Source of the DNA: CAWATZ01 sp963784995
GTDB taxonomy: Bacteria; Planctomycetota; Planctomycetia; Gemmatales; Gemmataceae
Reading direction: 5' to 3'
NCBI GenBank assembly: GCA_963784995.1
Contig: CAWATZ010000014.1
Span: forward strand, 1-64,000
DNA length: 64,000 nucleotides
Below the pieces are notes generated by a model, which ran no database searches, was not told the DNA's origin, and saw only the letters and a list, made by a program, of their open reading frames with translations. How positions within the stretch are numbered: the stretch's first letter is position 1; every line of letters begins with the position of its first letter. This document shows, one piece after another, positions 8,122-20,400 of this stretch. Both the position numbers and the translations under genes were made by a program.

Positions 8122-11100
8122 TCAATGGTGATGATGCTCGTGCCCATCCCCCTGGAAGAACTCGTGCTTGCGGTCGCCCTTCGCCAGCACGTACGCGATC
8201 AGGTCCAGGATCTCGTCCCGCGACAGCTTGTCCAGCAGGCCCTTGGGCATCAGCGACACCGGCGACTTGGTCCGCGTCTCGATCTCCGTCGTCTTGAGCA
8301 GCCTCGGCTCCGCTTTGGCGAGCGGGTTCTCGATGATCTTGACCACGCCGTCCTTCTCCTCCAGGATCATGCCCGTGATCGTCTTGCCCGCCTTGGTCTC
8401 GAAGATGTACTGCTGGTACTTGTCGTCGATCTTCAGCGACGGCTCCAGGACGTGCCGCAAGACCTCGACCGGTTTGGCGATCTTCGGGTCCAGCTTGAGC
8501 AGGTCGGGGCCGAACTCGTTGCCGATCCCCTCCATCTTGTGACAGGACACGCACGCCGCCACCGTGAACATCTGCTTGCCGTTGCCGTAGCTCCGGCCGG
8601 ACTTCATCTGCTCTACCGCCGACGCCAGGTCCTCGAACTTCCATTCCGTTCGCGGCCGGCGATCCTTCAGCAGCGCGTCCTTGATCGGCAGCGGGTTCTT
8701 CGCCAGGTACGCCTCGGGGTTGGCCTGGTACGACTCCAGGTCCTCGACGACGTACAGGGCCCCGTGCATCCGCCGGTAGTGGCCGGGGTAAGTGCAGACG
8801 TAGGGGTAGACGCCCGGCTGCTTCGGGGCGGTCCAGCTCAGCTTCTGGATCTCGCGCGGCTGGAGCAGCTTGCTGGCCAGCAACACCTTGCCGGAAGCCG
8901 GGATGAAACCGCGGGCCTGGGCGTCGGGCTGCTGGGCTGTCTTCTCGGCCAGCTCGCCGATCTCCTCCAGCGCGCCCGGCTGCAAGATCGCCAGGTTGTG
9001 CGGCATCAGGTCGGTGTTCTCGAACAGGAACTCGACCGGCTTGCCCGCCTTCACCACCAGGATCTCCTTGTCGAACGACATCCGTTCCAGCAGCGTACCG
9101 ACCCGGATTACCCGCACACCCAGCTCGCCCAGCTCCATCCGAATCTTCTTTGCCTGGTCGCTGGGGAGCAGCGACGCCAGGGTGTCGGTGAACTCCTGGG
9201 CGTCCAGCGCGGCCTCCGTCGTCCGCTCCTTGACCGGCACCTTGCGGACATAGCCCAGCAGCTCGTCCACCAGTGGGGCCGCCTCCTCCTTGGGCCAGAA
9301 CGTCTTCGGAATGCGCTGCAGCGCCCGGATCGCGGCGGAGCGGTCATTGTCGTTTTTCAGGTACTTGGCCAGCGCCTGGAACGTGTGCGTCTCCTGGCCG
9401 CGCACCGTCGTCAGGGCTTTCATCGCCGCATGGCGAATCAGCAGCTCCGGCGAGCTGCTGCCGATGCTGAAGGTCACGCTGCCATTCGGGGCCGGGAGCT
9501 TCTTCTTCTCGTAGGTCACGTTTCGGTCCTTGTCCTTCACCAGCAGCGTGAACCCATCCAGCCGCTTGCCCAGTCCGCCATCAGTGCGGTTGTAGATCAC
9601 GATCGACTCGATCGGGAACTCGGCGCCCAGATCGACCTCCCACCAGGGGTCTCTCGTCCCCTCCTGCGTGTGCGTCTGGCCACCGTCACCGTAGGTGCCA
9701 CTCTTGTTGCCGTCGATCGCCCTGCTGGCCACGCCGCCGTAAGCGATGTTCTTCTGCGTGGCCTTGCCGTCCCGGGCGACGTTGCGGCCATTGCTGTAGA
9801 TCTCCACCTCGGCCAGGGTCAGCGTTTGCCTGTTGCCAGACAGTTCGATGCGCACGTAGCGGCCCAGGACCGCCTTGCCCGAGGACGCGGGTGAAGCCAG
9901 CTCCGGCGGCAGGCCGGCCAGCAGCGGCTCGACCTTCGGATAGAGGTTGGCCCGCAGGCTGGCGTCGGCGATCAGCGGCATGGCCTCGACCAGGTCGCGC
10001 AGCGACGCCGCCTTCTTGACGGCCAGGGCCCAGGCCTTGTCGGGTGAGCCGTCCACGTTGATCATCGACACAAAGCCGATCTGGCGAATCACCGGCTGGC
10101 TGGCCGAGGTCGCCAGCTTCTCCAGTTCGGCCCGGGCGCGGGCCAGCTCGGCCTGCGGCCGGCTGGTCAGCATCCGCACCAGGTCGAAGATCACGCTCTC
10201 GTCCCGGCTCTCCTTGCGGTCGTCGATCCGGCCAATCGCCTCCAGCAGCACCTGCAGCTCCGGCTTCTTCTCCTCCCCGGCGAGTTGCCGCAGCGCCTCC
10301 CGGCGAACCTCGTCGCGCACTCCGGCCCGGTACAGCAGCTCGCGATTGACCAGCACGGTGCGCTTCAGCTTGAGGATCTGCTCCAGCGGCATGCCGCGCA
10401 GGAAGAAGCGGACTCCCGCGTCGCTGGTGACGTTGATCGGCTGACCCGAGGCCACCGCGGTCTTCCAGATCGGATCGAGCGTCTTCATCGTCTCGTTGCG
10501 GACAAAGTCGAGATAGACGTCGGTGGGATGCTCCTGAGCGATCAGCGTCACCTCCACGGCCTCGGGAACCGGGAAGAAGCTCGCCGCCCGCACCGCCTCG
10601 AGCCGGACCCGCGGATGCGCGTCGGCCGCCATCTTATTCAGCAGCCCCAGCGCTCCGGGGACCCGGTCGCGCCAGTAGCACAGCACCCGCGTCGCCGCCG
10701 CCCGGGCATGGAAGTCCGGCGATGCCAGCACTTCCTTGAGCAGGTCCACGTTGACGACGTTCTGATACTGATGGGCCCACAGCCCCTCCAGGCGATGATG
10801 TTCGTAACCTTCCGCCTTCGGATCCAGGCCGGCGAGCCACTTCCGCAGCGCCGCGATCACGTCCTCGGTCTTGCGCGAGCCCAGCTCGATCCGGGCCCGG
10901 GAGCGGACCCGATCCTCCGGCTCCTTGAGCAGGTTCAGCACTTTCTCGATCGGCTCGCCGGCGATCTTCGGCGACTTCAGCAGCGGCCGATCCGCATAGG
11001 TGACGCGGTAGATCCGGCCATGCGTCGCGTCCCGGCTGGGGTCGCGCAGGTTGTGCTGCAAGTGGCCGATCAGCGGGTTGTGCCAGTCGATGAACCAGAT

Positions 11101-13077
11101 CGCCCCATCGGGACCGATCTTGAGGTCCGACGGCCGGAAGTTGGGATCGGTGGATGAGAGGATCGGCTCCTGCTCGACGGCGGTAAAGCTGGCCCCCTTG
11201 TCCTCGACCTTGTAGCGGAGGATGCCCTGGAAGCCGATGACGTTGCCCACCAGCAGGTTGCCTTGCCACTCCGCCGGGAAGTGCCGGCTGGAGAGGTACT
11301 CCATGCCGGGACAGGGCCGGGTGCGCTGGTTGTAGACGCTCGGCGGCCGGCCGTGCTTGGTCGGCCACTCGACGTGGCCGGAGAACAGGGCGGCGTGGTA
11401 GGGCACGGCCCCGGTGCCGTCGATGACGATGTCCTGGCCCCAGCGGTCGAAGACGTGGCCGTGCGGATTGGCGAAGCCGAAGGAGACGTAAACGTCGAAC
11501 TTCTGGGCCCGCGGCTCATAGCGGAAGACGCCGGCATTGACGTTGCGCCGGGCCGGGCCGTAGGGGCTCTCGACCTGCGTGTGGTGGAAGGTGCCTTCCT
11601 GGAAGTAGACCGCTCCGCCGGGGTCGAGGACGAAACTGTTGGACGTGTGATGCGTGTCGGCCGAGTCCAGGCCCATGACGACGCGCTCGCGGTAGTCGGC
11701 CTTGCCGTCGCCGTCGGTGTCGCGGAGGATAGACCAGGTCGGGCGCCTGGGCCACCAGGACGCCGTCCTTGAAGAACTCGAAGCCGGTCGGGCAGTGCAG
11801 GTTGTCGGCGAAGACGGTGCATTTGTCGGCCTTGCCGTCGCCGTCGGTGTCTTCCAGGATCAGCAGCTTGTCCCAGACCTCGCCTTTGGGCTTCCAGTGC
11901 GGATAGGTCGGCCAGACGGCCACCCAGAGCCGGCCCTTGGGGTCAAAGGCCATCTGCACCGGCTTGGCCAGCTCGGGGAACTCCTTCTCGGAGGCGAACA
12001 GGGTCACCTTCATCCCCTTGCCGACGGTCATCTTCTGGATGGCCTCCTCGCCGCCCAGGAACAGGTGCGAGCCGTCCGGCAGTCGGCCCAGGCTTGTTGG
12101 TCCGGACCGGGATGAACGGCGGCGTGTTGCTGTCGTCCACCTTGCCGTCCTTGCCCTGGGCCAGCGACCCAGATCACCTTGTCGCGGTTGGCCGTCATCA
12201 CGTCGAGGATCTGCATTTCGCGGGCCATGTTGGCGCGGTTGCTCTGCGACGGCGGCGGCGGTGTATCCGCCCGACCGCCGTAGATGGAGAAGCCGTCCAC
12301 GGTGCGATAGCGGTTGAACCAGTGGAAGTTCTTGTCCAGCACCGCGGCCCGGAGCTTCTCCAGGGAGGACTGGTCGCGCTTGCCGGCCGGTGCGCCGAAC
12401 AGGGCCTTGTCGATCACCGGGGCCAGCTGCTTGTCGCCGTCCTCGGTCAGGTGAATGCCGTTGATGGTCAGAGGGCCGGGCCGCCTTGCCGTACAGATCC
12501 AGACTGGGATGGAACAGGTCCACGAAGGGGACGTTGTTGTCCTCGGCGACTCCAGCCATCGCGGCGGTGTAGAGCTTGAGCCGCTCGTTGTTCTCCTTGC
12601 CGTCGGGGAGGTTGGGGTCTTTGAGGTCCTCGTGAGCGATCGGCGAGAACAGGACCAGCCTTGGGGCGCTGCTGCCGTTGTACTTCTTGCTCAGGGTGTC
12701 CTTGATGAACTTGTCGAGGTCCGCCTTGAACTTGTCCAGCCCCTCCTTGCCGCCGAAGGACTCGTTGTAGCCGAAGAAGGCGAAGATCACGTCGGCACCG
12801 CACCGGGTCAGCCAGTCGTCGGGCGAGCCGAAGATTGGCCGACCGCAGCCGGATGGTCACGGTGTCGGCCGAGAAGCCGAGGTTGCGGAAGACCAGCTCG
12901 TGCTGCGGGAAAGCGGGCGTGGATCAGCGTCTCCAGCCAGCCGTGGTGCTGCATGCGATCGGCGAGGGTGTTGCCGATCAGGCAGACGTGATCGCCTTTT
13001 TTCAGCTCCAGGGGAGCGGCCTGGGTAAGGGGGGGAAACAGGAACAGAAGCAGCAGAGGGAGCGGCCTCCAGGTCAT
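8122..13077 (-). CDS. Secreted SGNH hydrolase / PVC dehydrogenase / cupredoxin / cytochrome c protein (frameshifted)
   Basis: A planctomycete multidomain exported redox protein of about 1,649 residues once six apparent +1 indels are removed, near 12908, 12834, 12474, 12169, 12091 and 11731. The order is: signal peptide (WRPLPLLLLFLFPPLTQAA); SGNH/GDSL-like domain (GDHVCLIGNTLADRM, FAFFGYNES); PVC-type membrane-bound dehydrogenase beta-propeller (KMTVGKGMKVTLFASE, DTDGDGKAD); HEAT-like helices; an F5/8C-like carbohydrate-binding domain (WWEVDLGAEFPIESIVIYNR); a cupredoxin with NTDLMPHN and YVCTYPGHYRRMHG copper ligands; a cytochrome c with CVSCHKMEG. It ends in HEHHHH. The C-terminal 1,184 residues from 11676 are one open frame. 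Start ATG 13077 has AAAGGA upstream. The substrate is unknown; polysaccharide or sugar oxidation is an inference. Confidence 0.85.
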
Positions 13078-13192
13078 GGAAGGTGTCCTTTCAAGGAGTC
13101 GGCGGAAGGTCAGGCACGTTCTATCTGTTGTAGTGGATCCAGGCGGTGCAGATCAACCTGCGAATGCCTTCTCGATCGGGAGAATCCCTTTT

Positions 13193-14275
13193 TCACAGGG
13201 CCGCCTCGTCGCCCATCGTGAGGATGCGCTGGATCTCATCGCTCTTGAAGCCAAAGGCCATCGGCCGGACGATTCCGGGAAGCACGACGACGTCGTAGAG
13301 TTCCCGCACCATCCCTTGCAGCCGGACCCACTCGACCACGTCGCCGCTGCGCAGATCGATCACGTACAGCCCGCAGCGCGGCGACACGCTCCTGGCCTTC
13401 AATTCTTCCTCCAGGGCCAGACCGCTGAAGGTCTTGTCGTGGCGCGGCTCGGACAGGCCGACCACGGCATAATCGCCAACGAAGGCCAGGCCGCGCAGGT
13501 AGCCGGCACAGAATGTCAGCGGCTCGAACTTGCTGCCGGAGGGAGCAATACTGCCAAGGTAGCCCGTGCCGGAATTGAGCAGCCACAGCCGATCGCGGTA
13601 GAAGCGCGGCGAATGGGGCATCGATAGGCCGGACGCCGGGATCTGGTTGCTCTGCACGTCGATGACACAACCGCCGTCGCGGCGGCGGTCGCGCCAGCCG
13701 TCGGCGGCGTCGCTGGTGCTGACCGCGGTGACGAAGCGGGGCCGTCCATCCACGAGGGCCAGGCCGTTGAGATGGCAGCGGTCCTCGGCCGCCAGCTTGC
13801 TCAGGAACGGCGGTCGCCACAAGGGCGCGAAGCTGTTGCGTTCGTGGAGGGTGGCCAGGCAGCCGAAGCGTGTGTTGACGAAGACCACCCGGCCGCCGGC
13901 CTCGACGGCCACGTCGTGGATGTCGAGGTCGCCGGTGGTATAGCCGACCCGGGGCACGTAGAGGCAATCGCAGCCGTTGTGCAGCTGGCCCGGCCGCAGG
14001 ACGTTCTCGAAGCGCCAGAGCTGATACAGCGAACTCATCCACAGGGTCTGGCCGTTGCCCCACAGGCCCATGCAGCGGTTGAAGGTCCGCTCGAAGACCG
14101 TCAGCTGGCCGTCGCCGCCGCGGCCGAGGAAGAACAGCTTGCCCACCTGGTAGGTGGTGAAGGCCAGGCTGATCCGCTGCTCGGCCAAGAAGCCGGCGAA
14201 GTGCCGCGAGCTGGTTACCTCGACCCAGGGTTCATCCTGGCGAGGCCCGGCCGACGTGTTCTTGGGTTCGGTCAT
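13193..14275 (-). CDS. TIGR03032-like conserved protein (predicted beta-propeller)
   Basis: A 360-residue protein of the TIGR03032/DUF4915 type, judged from the FTTYQVGKLFFLG, TFNRCMGLWG, YVPRVGYTTGDLDIHDV and NTRFGCLATL blocks and repeated beta-strand periodicity. Members are usually of unknown biochemical role and are common in planctomycetes and cyanobacteria. No signal peptide or membrane segment is seen, so it is probably cytoplasmic. ATG 14275 has only a weak GGGAC upstream. It lies 116 bp upstream of the SGNH/dehydrogenase gene on the same strand, and a 148-bp palindromic repeat separates it from the FG-GAP gene. Confidence 0.75.
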   Translation of the reverse strand: MTEPKNTSAGPRQDEPWVEVTSSRHFAGFLAEQRISLAFTTYQVGKLFFLGRGGDGQLTVFERTFNRCMGLWGNGQTLWMSSLYQLWRFENVLRPGQLHNGCDCLYVPRVGYTTGDLDIHDVAVEAGGRVVFVNTRFGCLATLHERNSFAPLWRPPFLSKLAAEDRCHLNGLALVDGRPRFVTAVSTSDAADGWRDRRRDGGCVIDVQSNQIPASGLSMPHSPRFYRDRLWLLNSGTGYLGSIAPSGSKFEPLTFCAGYLRGLAFVGDYAVVGLSEPRHDKTFSGLALEEELKARSVSPRCGLYVIDLRSGDVVEWVRLQGMVRELYDVVVLPGIVRPMAFGFKSDEIQRILTMGDEAAL

Positions 14276-14301
14276 CGTTTGTCCCTTTGTCCGATTCGAT
14301 T

Positions 14302-14449
14302 CTTGTTAGCCGCGACCGCCGGCCGGCCGGCCTCCTTGCCCAGCCGCGCAGCGGCGCAGCGGAGCGCGGGTTGCCCCCGATTGGTGGAGCCGCTCCGCGC
14401 TCCGCTGCGCCGTTCGCTGCGCTCACGGCTCCGCGTCGCGGCTAACAAG
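14302..14449. repeat. 148-bp palindromic (MITE-like) element
   Basis: Outer arms 14302-14316 and 14435-14449 are a perfect 15-bp inverted repeat. Inner arms 14352-14369 and 14395-14412 are a perfect 18-bp inverted repeat of G/C-rich sequence. The whole unit could fold as a long hairpin. It lies between the TIGR03032-like gene and the FG-GAP gene, and its right arm overlaps the last codons of the latter. Confidence 0.75.
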
Positions 14450-17400
14450 CACACGCGGCAGCACGGATTCCGCAGAAGCGTCGCGCCGCCGTTTCCTCTC
14501 GGCTGGACAGCCCAGCAGCAGCCAGGCAGTCAGCAAGGCTGGAGTGGCGCCATCCAGAAACCTTGAACGCACCTCCAGTCCCGAATCCAGAGCAACCGGC
14601 ACATCGCACCAGGCCCGTTCGTCGAGACTTTGCGGCAGCAGCTCCTGCGTCTCGGAGTCCGTCTCGTCCTGCTGCTGCGGGACCATTCGGTTCTCGGGCT
14701 GGTCGTTCTGCGGCCCACCCCACCAGGGGGACAGGATGCTCCTCAGCCGCTGCTGAAACACGTCCGGCAACTGCTGGCCACGCAGGCCCTCCAGCAGCTT
14801 GCCCAGTCTCTCCTCCACCCCCAGCTGATACGCCGGCGGATTGGCAGTCTCCGGCCCGCCGCTCAGCTCCGGCGCCAGCGGCGAGTCCTCCTCTTCCAGC
14901 TCCGACTCGCCGACCTCTTGCGCAGGCCCTGCCTGGCGGTCGCTTGCCCCTGGACCACAAAGGCCAGGAACGCTTCCTCCGCGGAACTCGTCAGTGTCTG
15001 GCCCGCGGCTTGCCCGCTCAGCCCGCCGCGCAGCAGGACGTTCACCACCAGAAGGTTCGGTTGCGACAAGGAAGCGGCCTCATCCCCGGCCGCTCCCGAC
15101 AGGGGCAGGGCCTCCGCCACGGTCACGGCCGTGGGAAGGTCGGTCACCACCGGGAAGGTAAAGGAGTAGAAGACGGGAACCTCCCTGTCCTGATAGCTGG
15201 CGTAAACGTCAATCTCCTGTCCATTCTGCAGCGCCTCCAGGGCGCTGGGCTGGTCGGTGAAGTCCGCCGACTGCACTAGGGCGGTGCCGCCCACCTCGGG
15301 CATCACCTCGACGCTGCCATCGTCGAGGCCGGCAGCCACGATGCCGTCCGCAGCAGTCACCGCAGCCACATCCGAGGCGATCGGTGCGAAGCGGATCCCG
15401 TTGAAGGATACCAGATCCCCTCCGGCCAGCACCAGGAACTCGTTGCCGGTGCTCGCGTCGAAAGCAGCCTGCTCGATGGTGGCGCCCAGTTCGGTGGTCT
15501 GGAGATTGGCGTTGCTGAAGAAGCCGTCGCCCTTGTCGTTGGCGCCGATGCCCGGCAGGGTGGCAATCTGCCCTCCGGCGTTGGTGACACGCAGGTCGAG
15601 GATGCCCGGCTGATCGGTGAAGGTGCCGGCCTGCACGGCGATGGGTTCGCTGCCGCCCGAACTCAGCCGTTCACCGTGGGTAAAGCCGATCCAGTCGCCG
15701 TTGCTGTTGGTCTGGCCCAGCAGGATGGAGACATCGTTGGACCCCTGGTTCGCCACCGCCAGGTCGGGGATGCCATCGCCCGTGAAGTCACCAACCGTGA
15801 GGGCGTCCGGCTCAAAGCCCACCGGGAAATCGAGGGGAGGGCCAAAGCCGCCGCCGGGCAGAGCGGGATAGACCAGGACGTCGTTGCCCAGCCGGCTGGC
15901 GACGACCAGGTCCAGCGTGTTGTTGCCGCTGCCGCTCTGGTTCAGATCGACCAGCTGGACCGCCCCGGGGGCCAGCAGGGTGGCGCTGCTGGGCAGGGTC
16001 GCGGCCAGGACAAACGGGCTGCTTCCCGATGGGCTGGTGCCTGAGTCCTGGAAGTAAACCTGGACCTGGTCCTGGTTCTGGTCGGCCACCACCACGAAGG
16101 TTTGGCCGTTGGCCGTCTTGCCGACCGCCAGCGGTTCGCCGTCCAGGTTGCCGCGATCCACGCTGAAGTGGCCGGCGCCCTCGTCGTCCAGGGTCAAGAA
16201 ATCGCCGTAGCTGTCGCCGACGAGGAATTCGGCAGGGTTGGTATGGCGGGCGGGGCCGTCCACTTCGGGGACGAAGGAGAAGCCGGTGGCCCCTTCCCCG
16301 GCGGAGACGACGATGGGAGTGCCGAAGATGCCATCGCCCTCGTTGGGGAAGATCAGGACCTGGCTGGTGCCTGGCTGGGTGGGCTCGCTGGGGTTGGTCT
16401 GCGTGGTCAGGACGGCCAGGTCTTGCCGGCCGTTGCCGAGGAAGTCGCCGGCCAGCACCTGGACCGCTCCCGGGCCGACCATGTAAGTGTCCGACGGTTG
16501 CGGATCGATCAGCGAACCGCCTCCGGCTGCCCGCAACAGGGTGAAACTGTCGGTGTTGGCGTCCAGCGCCACCACGTCGGCGCTGCGGTGCCCGCTGAAG
16601 TGTGCGGCCACGGCGTCAACCGTCCGAAGCTGACTCACGACGGTGGTGCTGGTGGGGCCAACGTTGACGTCGAAGGCACCCTGGCCAGCCCGGTAGCGTT
16701 CCTGGCTGGTGAAGGCATGGCTGGCGTCGTTGCGCAGGACCGTGACGTCGCCGGACACCTGGTCGCTCACCACGACGTCCGGCAGGCCGTCCCCGTTGAC
16801 GTCAGCGAAACGGATACTGGAGGGATCGGCACCCACGCTGCGCGTGAAGGTGGTGAAGGTGCCTGGGGCTTGTTGCAAGGCGATGCTCAGCGTGTTGTCC
16901 GCGGCATTGGCGACGACGATGTCCGCCAGGCCATTGCCGGTCAGGTCGGCGCTGGCGATGCGCACGGGACCGGGGCCCGTGGCGAAGGAACCGACCTGCT
17001 GAAATTGGCCGGCCGAGGTGGACCAGGCGTAGACCAGGACCTGCTGGTCCACGGCGTCGAGGACGGCAATCTCGGGCCGGCCCTGGGTCTGGACCACGGT
17101 AAAGTCGGTGGCCGGCTGGCCGGGGTTGACCACCACGAAGGGGGCATACGGGTCGTTGGCATGGCCGGTGCCCTGGCGGAAGAGGACCTGCCCGGTGTTC
17201 TGGTCGAGGCTCACCGCGTCGGCGATGCCGTTGCCCGTGAAGTCTTGCACAACGGGAGCGTCCTGGCTGGCGATGCCGCTGGCAGCGCCCCGGCCTGGAA
17301 CTGCTCATGTCCCTGGTTCAGCAGCACACTCACCGTGTTGTCGCCGCGGTTGGCGGTGACGATGTCAGGTCGGCCGTCGCCGGTGAGGTCCGCCACCGCC

Positions 17401-20400
17401 ACCGCCGCCGGCCTATTGCCGACGGCCAAGGTCTGCTGGGGCTGGAAGGTGCCATCACCGTTGCCCAGCAACACACTCAACGTGTCGTCCAAGTAGTTGG
17501 CGGTGACGATGTCGGGGTGGCCATTGCCCAGGTCCGCCACCGCCAGCGCCACCGGCTCACTGCCGACGGCAAAGGTCTGCTGGGGCTGGAAGGTGCCGTC
17601 GCCGTTGCCCAGCAACACACTCACCGTGTTGTCGGCCAAGTTGACGGTGACGAGGTCGGGGTGGCCATTGCCCAGGTCCGCCACCGCCAGCGCCACCGGC
17701 TGACTGCCGACGGCCAAGGTCTGCTGGGGCAGGAAGGTGCCGTCGCCGTTGCCCAGCAACACACTCACCGTGTTGTCGCCCAAGTTGACGGTGACGAGGT
17801 CGGGGTGGCCATTGCCCAGGTCCGCCACCGCCACCTCATCCGGATTACTGCCGCCGGCCAAGGTCTGCTGGGGCTGGAAGGTGCCGTCGCCGTTGCCCAG
17901 CAGCACGCTCACCGTGTTGCTATACCGGTTGGCGACGACGAGGTCGGGCTTGCCGTCGCCATTGAGGTCCGCCACCGCCACCTCATCCGGACCACCGCCG
18001 ACGGCGAAGGTCTGCTGGGGCTGGAAGGTGCCGTCGCCGTTGCCCAGCAACACACTCACCGTGTTGTCGTTGGCGTTGGCGGTGACGATGTCGGGGTGGC
18101 CATTGCCCAGGTCCGCCACCGCCACCCCCTCCGGATGACCGCCGACGGCGAAGGTCTGCTGGGGCCCGAAGTAGCCATCGCCGTTGCCCAGCAACACACT
18201 CACCGTGTTGTCGCTGGAGTTGGCGGTGACGATGTCGGGATGGCCATTGCCCAGGTCCGCCACCGCCACCCCATCCGGCTGACCGCCGATGGCCAAGGTC
18301 TGGTGCTGGAAGGTGCCATCGCCGTTTCCCAGCAGCACGCTCACCGTGGTGGGGAAGGTCTGGGTGCTCGGATTGTAGGTGACGGAGGCGGTGACAATGT
18401 CGGGGTGGCCATTGCCCAGGTCCGCCACCGCCAACGCACCCGTCGCACCGCCGCCGGCCAAGGTCTGCTGGGGCAGGAAGGTGCCGTCGCCGTTGCCCAG
18501 CAAAACACTCACCGTGTTGTCGCCGGCGTTGGCGGTGACGATGTCGGGATGGCCATTGCCCAGGTCCGCCACCGCCACCCCAGCCGGATCGGAGCCAACG
18601 GGGAAGGTCTGCTGCGGCTGGAAGGTGCCGTCCCCATTGCCCAGAAACACACTCACCGTATTACCGTCTTGGTTGGCGGTGATGGCGTTGGCGGTGACGA
18701 TGTCGGGGTGGCCATTGCCCAGGTCCGCCACCGCCACCCCCTCCGGATTACTGCCGACGGCCAAGGTCTGCTGGGGCTGGAAGGTGCCGTCGCCGTTGCC
18801 CAGCAACACACTCACCGTGCTGTTGTACGTTCCGGTGCTATAGTCTAAGATTCCTCGGTTGGCAACGACGAGGTCGGGCTTGCCGTCGCCGTTGAGGTCC
18901 GCCACCGCCACCGCAGACGGATTACTACCGACGGCCAAGGTCTGCTGGGGCTGGAAGGTGCCGTCGCCGTTGCCCAGCAGCACGCTCACCGTGCCGTCTC
19001 GAGTCACCGACACAGCAGGGGAACTGCCGACCAGGGAGGAGAGTGCTGCTGGGGCAGGAAGGGGCAGGGGGGTAGCATCACGGAAGGTGACCAGGTATTT
19101 CCCAGGGGAGCCGCTCACCAGGACATTCCCTGAGCCGACATTTCTCAGGGCGCTGAGGGCATCTTGCACTTCCTTTGCACTAGCATCGAAGCTGAGCGGG
19201 CTGGTTTTTTGCCTATACTCCATCAGGATAAACGTCCCACCCGTGACTGTCCCGGTGAAGCTGACGGCAAAGGTCGGGGCACTGTTGGCGACGATGAGGT
19301 CGGGCTTGCCATCGCCGTTGAGGTCCGCCACCGCCACCGCACTCGGATCACTGCCTACCGCGAAGGTCTGCTGGGGCTGGAAGGTGCCGTCGCCGTTGCC
19401 CAGCAACACACTCACTGTACCTGGGAAGTCGCCAGTGTTGGCGGTGACGATGTCGGGGTGGCCATTGCCCAGGTCCGCCACCGCCACCGCATCCGGATCG
19501 GAGCCGACGGCCAAGGTCTGCTGCGGCTGGAAGGAGCCATCGCCGTTGCCCAGCAGCACACTTACCGTGTTGCCAAGATTGTAATAGCTGCCGGTGTTGG
19601 CGGTAACGATGTCCGGGATGCCGTCGCCGTTGAGGTCCGCCACCGCCACCCTAACCTCTTGGCCCCCCACCGGAAGAGGAGCAAAGGGAGGCAAGGAAGC
19701 AGGCAGGGTCGTCGTCAACTCGTAAGCCTGGGAACTGGGCGAAACCGAGCTGCTGGCCGCGGCCGAGACTTCCAGGTAATACGTGCCCGGCTGCAAGTGC
19801 TGCTGCACCGTGGCCGAGGCCAAGCCCGGGCCCTGCTGGTCGGACTGAATCAGCAGTTGCCCCGTGCCGTCGTACAGCGTCAGACGCGGCTCGAAGCCCG
19901 GGCTGGCCTGCGGCACGGCCGTGGCCAGCAGCAACGTGTCGTCCTTGCCGCTCGTCACGGTGATGCTGTAATCTTGCGGCTGTCCGTGGCTCAGCGTCCC
20001 GTGCAGTTCCTGATTGCCGTTGCCCAGCGACGGCGCGTTGACAAAGCGCGCCAGCAGGTCGGTGATGCTGAGCGAGTACAGGCCGGTCGAGGTGCCGTTG
20101 GTGCCGCTGCCGCCGGCGGTTGGGTCATAGTTGACGTCGCCCGCACTGGAGACGCCGACGTTGTAGGTCCCCGACACCGTGACATTGTAGGTCAGCTGGG
20201 GGTCGCCGCTGCTGGGGTTGTACGTGGCCAGAGCGACAGCCGCCCCGCTGCTGTCGAACAGGCGCAGCGCTGCCTCCAGCGAACTGCCCTGCTGCTGCGC
20301 GTTGATGCTGGCAGTCAGCTGATCGCCGGCCGACAGGTTGACCGCTTTGTAGAGGTCCACCTGGTTTGTGCTGGTCAGCGTGCCGGAAACCTGGGCCACG

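Noticed and set aside
7918..9894. 658-codon plus-strand frame
   Set aside because: It is antisense to the cytochrome, cupredoxin and HEAT-encoding part of the dehydrogenase gene and has an Arg/Leu/Gln-rich shadow composition.
17307..18848. Long plus-strand open frame across the FG-GAP array
   Set aside because: It is antisense to the FG-GAP repeats and exists only because the repeats lack stops in that frame; its peptide is repetitive Val/Gly/Asp-rich sequence with no family features.
17330..19660. CRISPR-like regular repeats
   Set aside because: The repeats are coding, in frame, over 100 bp long and contiguous, with no unique spacers.
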